47,977 nt of DNA from the IMG/VR virus record IMGVR_UViG_3300012039_000012, positions 1-47,977 of that record, one strand, 5' to 3'. This DNA comes from a virus. Shown here piece by piece: positions 31,425-37,826 of this stretch. Under the pieces are notes generated by a model. It saw only the letters and a list, made by a program, of their open reading frames with translations. It searched no databases and was not told where the DNA came from. How positions within the stretch are numbered: the stretch's first letter is position 1; the number at the start of each line of letters is the position of its first letter. Position numbers and translations under genes: made by a program.

Positions 31425-31494
31425 CAAGGGCGGCCGGAGTCGAACCGGCTGCGGTCGGTTTTGGAGACCGATGCGCGCCCGCGCGCTCGCCCTT
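31425..31494 (-). tRNA. tRNA-Trp(CCA)
   Basis: Acceptor AAGGGCG/CGCCCTT, discriminator G, anticodon loop CTCCAAA on TCGGT/ACCGA, T loop TTCGACT, encoded CCA. Confidence 0.94.
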
Positions 31495-31503
31495 GCGTGT
31501 TGG

Positions 31504-31575
31504 GTTGACCGACGGGAATCGAACCCGCGTGCCGCGATTCACAGTCGCGTGCCTAGCCATTCGGCCACGGCCAAC
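31504..31575 (-). tRNA. tRNA-His(GTG)
   Basis: Acceptor TTGGCCG/CGGTCAA with an extra 5' G (G-1) and discriminator C, both His identity marks; anticodon loop CTGTGAA, encoded CCA. Confidence 0.95.
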
Positions 31576-31609
31576 ATGCCTCTACGTGTGCAGTTGTCAA
31601 AGAGCGTGG

Positions 31610-31678
31610 AGCCGCGTGTCGGAATCGAACCGACCACGCCGCGCCTACAATGCGCAGCTGCGCGTCAGCGCTCGCGGC
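31610..31678 (-). tRNA. tRNA-Thr(TGT)
   Basis: Acceptor GCCGCGA/ACGCGGC with one A-A mismatch, anticodon loop ATTGTAG on TGCGC/GCGCG, T arm GTCGG-TTCGATT-CCGAC, encoded CCA. Confidence 0.88.
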
Positions 31679-31686
31679 GAACGTGA

Positions 31687-31759
31687 AGGACCGGGCGGGA
31701 ATCGAACCCGCGACCTCTCGGATACCAGCCGAGTGCGCTACCGTCTGCGCCACCGACCC
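31687..31759 (-). tRNA. tRNA-Thr(GGT)
   Basis: Acceptor GGGTCGG/CCGGTCC, discriminator T, anticodon loop CTGGTAT on CTCGG/CCGAG. The 3' end continues TCA, so this is the one array member without an encoded CCA. Confidence 0.92.
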
Positions 31760-31770
31760 GCGAACTTTGG

Positions 31771-31843
31771 AGGACCGGGCGGCACTCGAAGCCGCAACCT
31801 CTCGCTTACGAGGCGAGTGCTCTACCACTTGAGCTACCGACCC
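31771..31843 (-). tRNA. tRNA-Thr(CGT)
   Basis: Acceptor GGGTCGG/CCGGTCC as in tRNA-Thr(GGT), anticodon loop CTCGTAA on CTCGC/GCGAG, T loop TTCGAGT, encoded CCA. Confidence 0.94.
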
Positions 31844-31853
31844 TCGAGCATGG

Positions 31854-31927
31854 CGGAACCGACGGGCCTCGAACCCGCGATCTCCTGCGTGACAGGCAGG
31901 CGAGGACTCCTGCTCCTCCACGGCTCC
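31854..31927 (-). tRNA. tRNA-Asp(GTC)
   Basis: Acceptor GGAGCCG/CGGTTCC, discriminator G, anticodon loop CTGTCAC on CCTGC/GCAGG, T loop TTCGAGG, encoded CCA. Confidence 0.92.
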
Positions 31928-31940
31928 GCGTAAAGTTTGG

Positions 31941-32013
31941 TTGCGGGGAGGGGACTCGAACCCCCAGCCTCCGGGTTATGAGCCCGGCGCTCTACCAATT
32001 GCGCTACCCCGCG
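31941..32013 (-). tRNA. Initiator tRNA-fMet(CAT)
   Basis: The acceptor opens with a C1-A72 mismatch (CGCGGGG against CCCCGCA), and the CAT loop CTCATAA sits on a stem ending in three G-C pairs (CCGGG/CCCGG), the two marks of bacterial initiator tRNA. T loop TTCGAGT, encoded CCA. It is the first tRNA after promoter P2. Confidence 0.95.
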
Positions 32014-32217
32014 ACACCTACGATCTCGAGCCGCGCGACGGCTCGTCCTGCTTCTCTGGAGGTTCGAGGCGGCCTTGCCTCTATGTGGGGACGACGCGAC
32101 CCGACCCTCCAGTGCTAGCGATTGACGCGATCGGCTTCTGGCCGGATCGCGGTCGCTGTGCACTGCCACGTGCCTCTCGGCATGGCGTGGAAGGTCGGTC
32201 TCGACATCGTGCTACCG

Positions 32218-32246
32218 ATAATACGCGAAGTCGCGCGTGAAGTAAA
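32218..32246 (-). promoter_or_regulatory. Sigma70-like promoter P2
   Basis: On the minus strand TTTACT (32241-32246) and TATTAT (32218-32223) are separated by exactly 17 bases. It lies immediately downstream of the beta-helix gene and drives the tRNA block starting with tRNA-fMet. The 200-base leader 32014-32217 holds no gene that I can support. Confidence 0.7.
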
Positions 32247-32248
32247 AC

Positions 32249-33841
32249 CTACGGCGCCATAACGGTGCCGGTCAGGTCGTGCCCGAGCGCGCGCCAGCCG
32301 TCCCAGTCCTTCGCGCCCCAGTAGCCCGTGAACTCGCCGTTCGGGTCGGTCCACATCCACATCCACGCGCCCGCCGGCACGGTGTAGGCGTTGGCGCGGA
32401 ACCAGTTGCCCTTCCCGTTCAGCACGTAGTCGGCGTAGAAGGTCGGGAACAGCCCGCCGGTGCAGGCGGCGGCGTAGGAGAACGTCGCCGCATGCCCGGC
32501 CATCTGGCGGATGCGGTTGTCGTGCGCGTTGTTCCCCTTCAGATCCGGCGACCAGTGCCATCCCTGCGTCAGGATGCCGCAGTTGATGTAGTACTGGATC
32601 CCGAACTGCCCGTTGTCCGCGATGTCGTTGTCGTAGATGTCGAGGTCCCGCGACGACGAGACGAAGACGCCGCCTCCCGCGTTCCCGCGGCTGACGTTCC
32701 GGCGCATGACCGTCTCGACGCTGCCCTCAAGGTGGAAACCGGCACCGCCGTTGAACTCCGAGACGTTGTCCTCGAGAAGGCATCCCTTCCCGTTCCCGTC
32801 GTTCCACCAGCCGTGGCTGACGTTGTGGTGGAAGTGGTTGCCCCGTACGACGCACGGCGCGTTCGTGTCGAGCGCCTTCTGCAGCCCGTTCACGCCAACG
32901 CTCTGGTTCCTGGCGACCTCGTTGTGCTCGAACGTGAACGGCTTGTCGGGCATGAAGATGCTGTAGCCGCCCTCGCCGTTGTCGTTCAGCTTGTTCCAGC
33001 GGTAGACGACGCCGCTCGTCGTGACCGCGCCGACGCCGCGGTTCCCGGAGAAGTCGTTGTGCTCGAGCGTCCAGTCGTCCGGGCCGCCGGTGTTCGTCCA
33101 GACGCCGTTGATCGAGGCGTAGTCCGGCCACGCGAACACGCCGTGCCACGCGGATTTCCTGACGATGCAGTTGCGGATGGTGACGTAGTCGGCCGCGTTC
33201 GGGCCGATGGCAACAATGATCCCGGACTCGTGGACGTAGCCGGCCGGGTTCTCGAGGAACGCGCCGAACTCGCACGTCAGGAGTTGACCGGCGCGCGGCG
33301 TGATGTGTGTGACGACATGCACGCCGGCGCCGAGGCACACGCTGAGCGAGCCGTTGAGCGCCTGCTGGACGCTCTCGCCCGGCGCGACCCTCGCGGCGTC
33401 GGCCGGGCAGGCAATGTCCGGTGTCGGGCCGTAGCCTGACGTCGGCGGAGGCGGCGGCGTAGGCGGCGGCGGCGGAGGCGGAGGCGGAGGCGCAGCGTCG
33501 ACGTGCACGGAGACCAGGACCGTGACGTGCACGCCGTTCGCCGAGACCGCGAACGACCCGGCGTAGTCGCCGGTCGGCAGCGGCGCGACCGAGACGGTCA
33601 GTGTGCCGCGGTTCGTGCCGGACATCGGCGTCACCGCGATCCATGAGGCCGACGGCGACCCGACGCTCCACTTGAGCGCGCCGCGCCCGACGCGCGCGAC
33701 GTCGACGGTCTTCGGCTGGGCGGCCGTCCCGGCGACGGCGGCGAACGAGAGCGAGGTCGGCGACACGGACAGGGCGCTCTGCGCGCTGGCCGAGGCGGAG
33801 ACGAGCAGGCAGAGGGTGAGCGCGAGAAGGCGGACAGGCAT
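32249..33841 (-). CDS. Secreted BACON / right-handed beta-helix protein
   Basis: A 530-residue protein. Residues 1-20 (MPVRLLALTLCLLVSASASA) are a Sec signal peptide. Residues 24-114 (LSVSPTSLSFAAVAG, SASWIAVTPMSG, DYAGSFAVSANG) match a BACON-like Ig domain, followed by a run of prolines as a flexible linker. From about 140 the chain has the repeat N-x-I and 'DNxI', 'NHFHHN', 'EHNEV' turns of a pectate-lyase-like parallel beta-helix. It may bind or cut polysaccharide. It has a strong AGGAGG site and its own AT-rich leader, and codon use like its neighbours. Confidence 0.85.
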   Translation of the reverse strand: MPVRLLALTLCLLVSASASAQSALSVSPTSLSFAAVAGTAAQPKTVDVARVGRGALKWSVGSPSASWIAVTPMSGTNRGTLTVSVAPLPTGDYAGSFAVSANGVHVTVLVSVHVDAAPPPPPPPPPPTPPPPPTSGYGPTPDIACPADAARVAPGESVQQALNGSLSVCLGAGVHVVTHITPRAGQLLTCEFGAFLENPAGYVHESGIIVAIGPNAADYVTIRNCIVRKSAWHGVFAWPDYASINGVWTNTGGPDDWTLEHNDFSGNRGVGAVTTSGVVYRWNKLNDNGEGGYSIFMPDKPFTFEHNEVARNQSVGVNGLQKALDTNAPCVVRGNHFHHNVSHGWWNDGNGKGCLLEDNVSEFNGGAGFHLEGSVETVMRRNVSRGNAGGGVFVSSSRDLDIYDNDIADNGQFGIQYYINCGILTQGWHWSPDLKGNNAHDNRIRQMAGHAATFSYAAACTGGLFPTFYADYVLNGKGNWFRANAYTVPAGAWMWMWTDPNGEFTGYWGAKDWDGWRALGHDLTGTVMAP

Positions 33842-33921
33842 CGCGTTCCTCCTATGGTTCCGAGGGCGCGCGCGTCGCGTTGTCGCTCTGTGAGGGTGAG
33901 ATTATTTTACGCTAGGTTTGG
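33842..33921 (-). promoter_or_regulatory. Leader of the beta-helix gene
   Basis: An 80-base spacer with an AT-rich patch on the minus strand (TAAAAT at about 33905-33910) and AGGAGG five bases before the ATG. It may carry a -10 element with a weak -35 inside the tRNA-Ser 3' end. Evidence is limited to the patch and the Shine-Dalgarno. Confidence 0.35.
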
Positions 33922-34006
33922 CGGAAGACCGGGGATTCGAACCCCGACGCGTGTTACCGCGGTCACTGCTTAGCGGGCAGGCACGATGCCGTTCTGTCAG
34001 TCTTCC
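33922..34006 (-). tRNA. tRNA-Ser(GCT)
   Basis: Acceptor GGAAGAC/GTCTTCC, discriminator G, long variable arm, T loop TTCGAAT, encoded CCA. The anticodon loop reads CCGCTAA, so the usual T33 is C. Confidence 0.9.
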
Positions 34007-34013
34007 GTCTTGG

Positions 34014-34084
34014 CTGCGCGCCGTGGACTCGAACCACGATCCGCCGATTCAAAGTCGGCTGTCCTGCCGTTGAACGAGCGCGCA
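34014..34084 (-). tRNA. tRNA-Gln(TTG)
   Basis: Acceptor TGCGCGC/GCGCGCA, discriminator G, anticodon loop CTTTGAA on GCCGA/TCGGC, T loop TTCGAGT, encoded CCA. Confidence 0.94.
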
Positions 34085-34090
34085 ATCTTG

Positions 34091-34441
34091 CTACTCGATG
34101 CGCTCCCAGCCGTGCGCGGTGCGCGCCTCGACGCGAATCTTCTCCGGCGTCATCTCCTCCTCGACGCGCTGCTCGAGCGTCTTGCCGGTCATTAGCTCGG
34201 ACGTCACGCGACGATGCCAGGCCTTAAACACCCGGCTCGCGACCATGCGCCGCCACGCGAGCCGCTTGTTCGTGTGCTGGCTGCGCTCGTCGCGCGCCTC
34301 GCCGACGGCGCCGGACGCGCGGTGCACGATGCGCACGCCGCTCGCCGTCTTGTTCTGGTGCTGCCCGCCAGGCCCGCCAGAGGCGAACGTCTGGACGTCG
34401 CAGTCGTCGATCGCCACGGAGAACAGGAGTCGCTTCGTCAT
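34091..34441 (-). CDS. GGQ release-factor-like peptidyl-tRNA hydrolase
   Basis: A 116-residue protein carrying the release factor catalytic loop [18 protein letters not shown] (GGQ near residues 25-27), then [18 protein letters not shown] and a basic C-terminal helix. It lacks the stop-codon recognition domains of RF1/RF2 and is about the size of ArfB/YaeJ-type ribosome rescue factors, but its C-terminal WERIE end differs from ArfB's basic tail. It sits between tRNA genes and may rescue stalled ribosomes or help takeover of translation. Confidence 0.85.
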   Translation of the reverse strand: MTKRLLFSVAIDDCDVQTFASGGPGGQHQNKTASGVRIVHRASGAVGEARDERSQHTNKRLAWRRMVASRVFKAWHRRVTSELMTGKTLEQRVEEEMTPEKIRVEARTAHGWERIE

Positions 34442-34444
34442 CGT

Positions 34445-34657
34445 TCACCACCCATTACAGTCGCCCTTATAGCCGCAGGCGAGGCAGCGGACGCAGCCCT
34501 TGACCTTCGCGAGCCGCTGCGTCTCGCCGCACCTGTCGCACATGTCGACGCGGCCGTCGTAGTCGACGAGCGCCTCGAGCGTCTTGCGGTGCTTCGCGAA
34601 CATGCGCGCGCACGCCGCGTCGAACTCCTCGCGCGTCGCGTATCTGGTGCCTTTCAT
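34445..34657 (-). CDS. Zinc-ribbon protein, 70 residues
   Basis: It starts at ATG (34657), and a CDRC pair (near residue 40) and CVRC/CGYKGDC pairs (near 55-67) make a zinc-ribbon. The N-terminal half is helical (EEFDAACARMFAKHRKTLEAL). Adjacent to the GGQ gene with a three-base gap, so co-expression is likely. It might be its ribosome-binding partner, but that is guesswork. Confidence 0.65.
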   Translation of the reverse strand: MKGTRYATREEFDAACARMFAKHRKTLEALVDYDGRVDMCDRCGETQRLAKVKGCVRCLACGYKGDCNGW

Positions 34658-34664
34658 AATTTGG

Positions 34665-34748
34665 TGCCGGTGAGAGGATTCGAACCTCTATGGCCTTTCG
34701 GCCGCTGGAGTCTGAGTCCAGTGCGTCTACCTGTTTCACCACGCCGGC
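34665..34748 (-). tRNA. tRNA-Leu(CAG)
   Basis: Class II with a GGCCGAAAGGCC variable arm. Acceptor GCCGGCG/CACCGGC with one C-A mismatch; anticodon loop CTCAGAC on CTGGA/TCCAG; encoded CCA. Confidence 0.91.
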
Positions 34749-34755
34749 GAACTGG

Positions 34756-34837
34756 TGGGAGCGGATGGACTCGAACCATCGCAGGCCGAAGCCGTCGCGT
34801 CTACAGCGCGATGCAGTTGCCGCTGTGCCACGCTCCC
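34756..34837 (-). tRNA. tRNA-Tyr(GTA)
   Basis: Class II bacterial-type Tyr: acceptor GGGAGCG/CGCTCCC, anticodon loop CTGTAGA on TCGCG/CGCGA, variable arm CGGCTTCGGCC, T loop TTCGAGT, encoded CCA. Confidence 0.94.
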
Positions 34838-34845
34838 GAACTTGG

Positions 34846-34928
34846 TGCCGTCGGCCGGACTCGAACCGGCACGGGTTGCCCCACCAGGCTCTCGACCTGG
34901 CGCGTCTACCTGTTTCCACCACGACGGC
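34846..34928 (-). tRNA. tRNA-Leu(GAG)
   Basis: Class II: acceptor GCCGTCG/CGACGGC, long variable arm, T loop TTCGAGT, encoded CCA. The anticodon loop is TCGAGAG, giving GAG with C in place of T33. Confidence 0.9.
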
Positions 34929-34933
34929 CTTGG

Positions 34934-35008
34934 TAGCCCTGGCCGGATTCGAACCGGCACGGTCCCCGATTTTGAGCCGGGCGCATCTACCTGTTGTGCT
35001 ACAGGGCC
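34934..35008 (-). tRNA. tRNA-Leu(CAA) with shortened variable arm
   Basis: Acceptor GGCCCTG/CAGGGCT, anticodon loop CTCAAAA on CCCGG/TCGGG, T loop TTCGAAT, encoded CCA. The D arm is like the other Leu tRNAs, but the variable region is only about six bases, too short for class II. Confidence 0.87.
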
Positions 35009-35020
35009 ACGAGCTTTTGG

Positions 35021-35106
35021 CGGAGGCCAGGAGGGTCGAACTCCTCACCCGGTAAAGGGCCACGGTTTTCGGGACCGCTCGGCGTGCCAGCTGTGCCGAG
35101 ACCTCC
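35021..35106 (-). tRNA. tRNA-Ser(CGA)
   Basis: Acceptor GGAGGTC/GGCCTCC, long variable arm, T arm AGGAG-TTCGACC-CTCCT, encoded CCA. The anticodon loop CCCGAAA again has C at 33. Confidence 0.89.
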
Positions 35107-35143
35107 GCGCGTTGTGCGCGACGGTCGCGAGCCTGCCTGTGCG

Positions 35144-35157
35144 ATTAACCGGTTAAT
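35144..35157. repeat. 14-bp palindrome, copy 2
   Basis: ATTAACCGGTTAAT at the head of the tRNA array, 38 bases before tRNA-Ser(CGA). The flanks CC on one side and C on the other are shared with copy 1. A hairpin (35191-35213) and an isolated TATAAT on the minus strand (35260-35265) lie upstream. Confidence 0.75.
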
Positions 35158-35190
35158 GGGCGGGACTCGTCTCCGTCGCGCGGATCAATA

Positions 35191-35213
35191 GCTCCGCGCC
35201 GCTAGGCGCGAGC
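35191..35213. repeat. GC-rich hairpin ahead of tRNA array
   Basis: GCT-C-CGCGCC pairs with GGCGCG-AGC around a GCTA loop, giving nine pairs with one bulged base. No T tract follows on either strand. It could be a leader structure or the end of an outward transcript. Confidence 0.4.
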
Positions 35214-35242
35214 CTGATTGCGACGACGGCAAGGACGAGCGC

Positions 35243-35437
35243 GTGAACATCGTAGGCCGATTATACGCGTGGACAAGGAACGGCGGGTTCAGGCCGTTCC
35301 ATCGCATGCTTGAGACGTGGTCGACACGTCCGGGGTTACTCGATCGCGACGCGGTCGCGCTTTCGACCGAGATGCGCTACCGGGCGAAGCACGCGAAGCG
35401 TCTCGGGATTACCGTCCCGCCGCGGAAGGGCGTGTAG
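35243..35437 (+). CDS. Possible plus-strand ORF, 64 residues
   Basis: This is the only plausible plus-strand gene, in the 362-base gap 35107-35468 between the early block and the tRNA array. It starts at GTG with a moderate AAGGA upstream. About 80 percent of its third positions are G or C, and the protein MNIVGRLYAWTRNGGFRPFHR is not repetitive. It could be a divergent regulator, but the minus-strand TATAAT lies inside it, so it may equally be chance. Confidence 0.4.
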   Translation: MNIVGRLYAWTRNGGFRPFHRMLETWSTRPGLLDRDAVALSTEMRYRAKHAKRLGITVPPRKGV

Positions 35438-35468
35438 AGCCACGGCGGCTCGGCGCCCGCGAGCGAAC

Positions 35469-35717
35469 TCATCCGACCCACTCGATCACCGACGGCCCTG
35501 TACCGCTCGCGATCGGGCCGGACAGGACGGTTCCGGGACCGAGCGTGATCACCGTGCCGATGCGGTAGGTGCTGCCGCCATGCAGGTAAACCCTCCCGCC
35601 CTTGTTGATCAGCGCCTGGAGCCAGGCCGTGTCGTCGGGCGCGGCGTAGGCCTCGAGCGGCGCCGACGCGACGCCGAGCGCGCCAGGCTTCAGATACAGG
35701 CAGACTTCTACGCTCAT
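35469..35717 (-). CDS. Small glycine-rich beta protein
   Basis: An 82-residue protein starting at ATG (35717), overlapping the HTH gene's stop. It reads KGGRVYLHGGSTYRIGTVITLGPG, suggestive of one or two beta-helix turns like tail-spike or pectate-lyase-like caps. It has no enzyme motif. Its function is unknown, and it ends the early gene block. Confidence 0.55.
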   Translation of the reverse strand: MSVEVCLYLKPGALGVASAPLEAYAAPDDTAWLQALINKGGRVYLHGGSTYRIGTVITLGPGTVLSGPIASGTGPSVIEWVG

Positions 35718-35917
35718 GACTTCGCCCCCGGCGTCTCCTCAAAGTGCCGCGCGGCCTCGGCTTCGGTGATCCGCACGCGCCCGAACGGCCCGACGCGAAC
35801 GCAGCCGATCAGGCCCTTCCGGACCCACTGGCGGACCGTCACGCGGTGCACCCGGTACTTCGCCGCGACCTCGTTCACCGTGAGCAGGCGCCCGCTAGTC
35901 GGCAAGTCCGCGTGCAT
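35714..35917 (-). CDS. Excisionase/MerR-like HTH protein
   Basis: A 67-residue protein with LLTVNEVAAKYRVHRVTVRQWVRKG, the helix-turn-helix 17/excisionase pattern, followed by a wing IGCVRVGPFGRVRITEAE. It is likely a DNA-bending or regulatory protein. It overlaps the metalloprotease-like gene by 23 bases. The palindromes in this window are candidate targets, but there is no direct evidence. Confidence 0.8.
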   Translation of the reverse strand: MHADLPTSGRLLTVNEVAAKYRVHRVTVRQWVRKGLIGCVRVGPFGRVRITEAEAARHFEETPGAKS

Positions 35918-36350
35918 AGGCCTCCCTCCAGAACTGCTTCGTCAGGGTCTCGACGACGTCCGCGTACTGCTCCTCGTTCTCGTTCGTCCACTCGAGGCCG
36001 GCGTCGTCCTTGCGCCGGTCGGAGTGAATGATGTGGACGCCCGAAGCGTCGGCCGTCCGGAACCCGGCGTGCACCAGTTCGTGCGCGACGATGCCGCTCC
36101 CCATGCGCTCGCGCGCGAAGAACAGGAAGCCGAGCAGCCCGGCGTAACGCGCGTTGTCCTCGGCCGAGACCGCGTAGCAGCACGCGAGCACGTCGGCGGC
36201 GTCGAGGCCGAGCGTCGCGCGCATCGTCTCGCGCATCTCGTCGAGCGTCCAGCTGATGTGGACGATGAAGTAGAACTCCGGGTCGTCCTCGAGCGGGTAG
36301 ACCCGGAACGTCTCCGGCAGCGCCTCGTCGGCCGCAACCTTGAGGCCCAT
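35895..36350 (-). CDS. HExxH metalloprotease-like protein
   Basis: A 151-residue protein with GSGIVAHELVHAGFRTAD: HELVH is the HExxH zinc-protease signature, near residue 90. The flanking FYFIVHISWTLDEMRETMRA and ENEEQYADVVETLTKQFW may supply the third ligand (Glu). No signal peptide is present, so it acts in the cell. It might be a processing or anti-host protease. It starts at ATG (36350). Confidence 0.65.
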   Translation of the reverse strand: MGLKVAADEALPETFRVYPLEDDPEFYFIVHISWTLDEMRETMRATLGLDAADVLACCYAVSAEDNARYAGLLGFLFFARERMGSGIVAHELVHAGFRTADASGVHIIHSDRRKDDAGLEWTNENEEQYADVVETLTKQFWREAYARGLAD

Positions 36351-36610
36351 CAGGTGATCAGTCCCTGCGCCACCATCTCGAACCAGCGGCGCATGTTCGG
36401 CGCGACCTTCTCGATCGTCAGCTGCGACTCCTTCGGCAGCACGCCGTGCGTCTCGCAGGCGGCCGCCCAGATCGCCTCCTCGATGCTGTAGGCGAGGACG
36501 TCCTTGTCGACCGAGGTCGGCGGGCCGTCCTCGCCCATCGACACGCGGAGCGTCACCGTGTAGGGCAGCGGCGCGTGCCGCTTCAGCTTGTCCCGGCCGC
36601 CGATGCTCAC
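36350..36610 (-). CDS. Hypothetical protein, 86 residues
   Basis: It starts at GTG (36610), overlapping the upstream stop. The sequence has KRHAPLPYTVTLRVSMGEDG (a beta hairpin) and a C-terminal helix (MRRWFEMVAQGLIT). No family is recognised. It is part of the stitched early block. Confidence 0.55.
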   Translation of the reverse strand: MSIGGRDKLKRHAPLPYTVTLRVSMGEDGPPTSVDKDVLAYSIEEAIWAAACETHGVLPKESQLTIEKVAPNMRRWFEMVAQGLIT

Positions 36611-36858
36611 GGCTTCACCGTCTCGAGCGGCAGCGCGAGCTGCGCGCCGGGGACGACCTTCGGCAGGCCGCGCTGGCCGAGAATGTTCGACATCCCCTGC
36701 AGGTAGCAGCCGTGGCAGACCCGGAGATCGACCGGCCCGTCCGGCTTCGGCAGGCCGAGCGACTCGACCGTCTTCGGGTCCGCGTGGATCGTCGTCCAGC
36801 GGATGAAGCCGACCTGCCCGCACATCGCGCACGCGCCCGGTACTTCGGTCACTGTCAC
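36607..36858 (-). CDS. Zinc-binding protein, 83 residues
   Basis: It starts at GTG (36858). Pairs CAMC (near 10) and CHGC (near 48) could coordinate one zinc. Between them lies a segment KTVESLGLPKPDGPVDLRV. It resembles small phage zinc-ribbon proteins without a catalytic motif. Confidence 0.6.
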   Translation of the reverse strand: MTVTEVPGACAMCGQVGFIRWTTIHADPKTVESLGLPKPDGPVDLRVCHGCYLQGMSNILGQRGLPKVVPGAQLALPLETVKP

Positions 36859-37349
36859 TGGATGTCCTCCCTGTATTCGGCCGTGCAGACGTGGCGCCTG
36901 CCGTAGCTAATCGCGCCAGGTGTCGACCAGAACGCGTCGTCGTGTGGCCCGTAGCTCTCGCGCCTGACGTCCCGCAGCACGAACCGGCGAACGCGAACCG
37001 CCGGCAGCGTCGGGTCGTCGATAAACGTCGTCACGGAGACCTGCCCATGCAGCGCGAGCCTGATCTCGTGCGGTGGCGGATCGCTGACGACGATCTCGCG
37101 GCGGCACCCGCACGCCGTCGTCAGGAGCGCACCCATCTTGCCGTCGCTGCCATGCGAGTAGTCGGAGACCTCGCCCTTCGGCCACGACTGGCGGCTGGCC
37201 GCGTAGTCCCACGCGCGCGCGCGATTGTTGACCGCCTTGACCTCGACGAGCGCGCCCTTCCCGAACTGGTCGACCTCGGCGTCGCTCGCCTCGACGACCA
37301 GCCGTCCGAACTCGCCGGAGAGCACGATGCCGCGCGCGTGAATGCTCAT
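36855..37349 (-). CDS. Hypothetical protein
   Basis: A 164-residue protein starting MSIHARGIVLSGEFGRLVVE, weakly like the RAIALDGL start motif of nearby genes. Middle: WDYAASRQSWPKGEVSDYSHGSDGKMG, then beta-rich C-terminus with FVLRDVRRESYGPHDDAFW. No known motif. Overlaps its upstream neighbour as ATGA. Confidence 0.6.
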   Translation of the reverse strand: MSIHARGIVLSGEFGRLVVEASDAEVDQFGKGALVEVKAVNNRARAWDYAASRQSWPKGEVSDYSHGSDGKMGALLTTACGCRREIVVSDPPPHEIRLALHGQVSVTTFIDDPTLPAVRVRRFVLRDVRRESYGPHDDAFWSTPGAISYGRRHVCTAEYREDIQ

Positions 37350-37813
37350 CCCTGGTCGAACCCCAGGATCGGCCCGCCCTCTGCGAACTGGAGCGTCAGC
37401 GTGTTGCCGGCGAGCAAGGTGCCGACGTTGAGCAGGAGCTTCGTGTGCACGCCGTCGCCCGGCCAGTCGAAGAGCGCGTAGGCCGGGATCGCGGTCGCCA
37501 TCATCTCGCACCGGACGTAGCGGTCGACGCCATGTAGGCCGCTAGTGTTAATCCGCGCCCTGAACGCGCCATGCGCGACCATCGTGCCGTGCGGCGCGTG
37601 CGCGGCGCAGATCATCACGCCGATCATCCGCTCGTGCTCAGGCCCCGAGTAGGTGATGCCGTGCGTCACCTTGCCGGCGGCCGGCGGCGGCGCGACGACG
37701 AACGTCGTCGGCTCGAACGCCGGCAGCCCGCCCAGCGCGATCGCGCGCGTCTGCGGCGGCCGCGCCTGCGCCTGCAGCGCGCGCCAGTGCTCGAGTAGCT
37801 CGCTCGTGCCCAT
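37346..37813 (-). CDS. Protein with RAIALGGL motif
   Basis: A 155-residue protein. After a short helix it reads TRAIALGGLPAFEPTTFVV, the motif shared with 41592, 40990 and 37827. The rest (ITYSGPEHERMIGVMICAAHAP, GVHTKLLLNVGTLLAGNTLTLQF) looks like a beta-rich structural domain. The function is unknown. Confidence 0.6.
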   Translation of the reverse strand: MGTSELLEHWRALQAQARPPQTRAIALGGLPAFEPTTFVVAPPPAAGKVTHGITYSGPEHERMIGVMICAAHAPHGTMVAHGAFRARINTSGLHGVDRYVRCEMMATAIPAYALFDWPGDGVHTKLLLNVGTLLAGNTLTLQFAEGGPILGFDQG

Positions 37814-37826
37814 TCCGTCCCTCCCG

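Noticed and set aside
28030-32013. Regularly spaced repeated motif (GATTCGAACC and similar) suggesting a CRISPR array
   Set aside because: The repeats are T arms of tRNA genes, and the intervals form complete cloverleaves.
35158-35215. A second aberrant tRNA just upstream of the array
   Set aside because: It has a stable hairpin but lacks D-arm and T-arm sequences.
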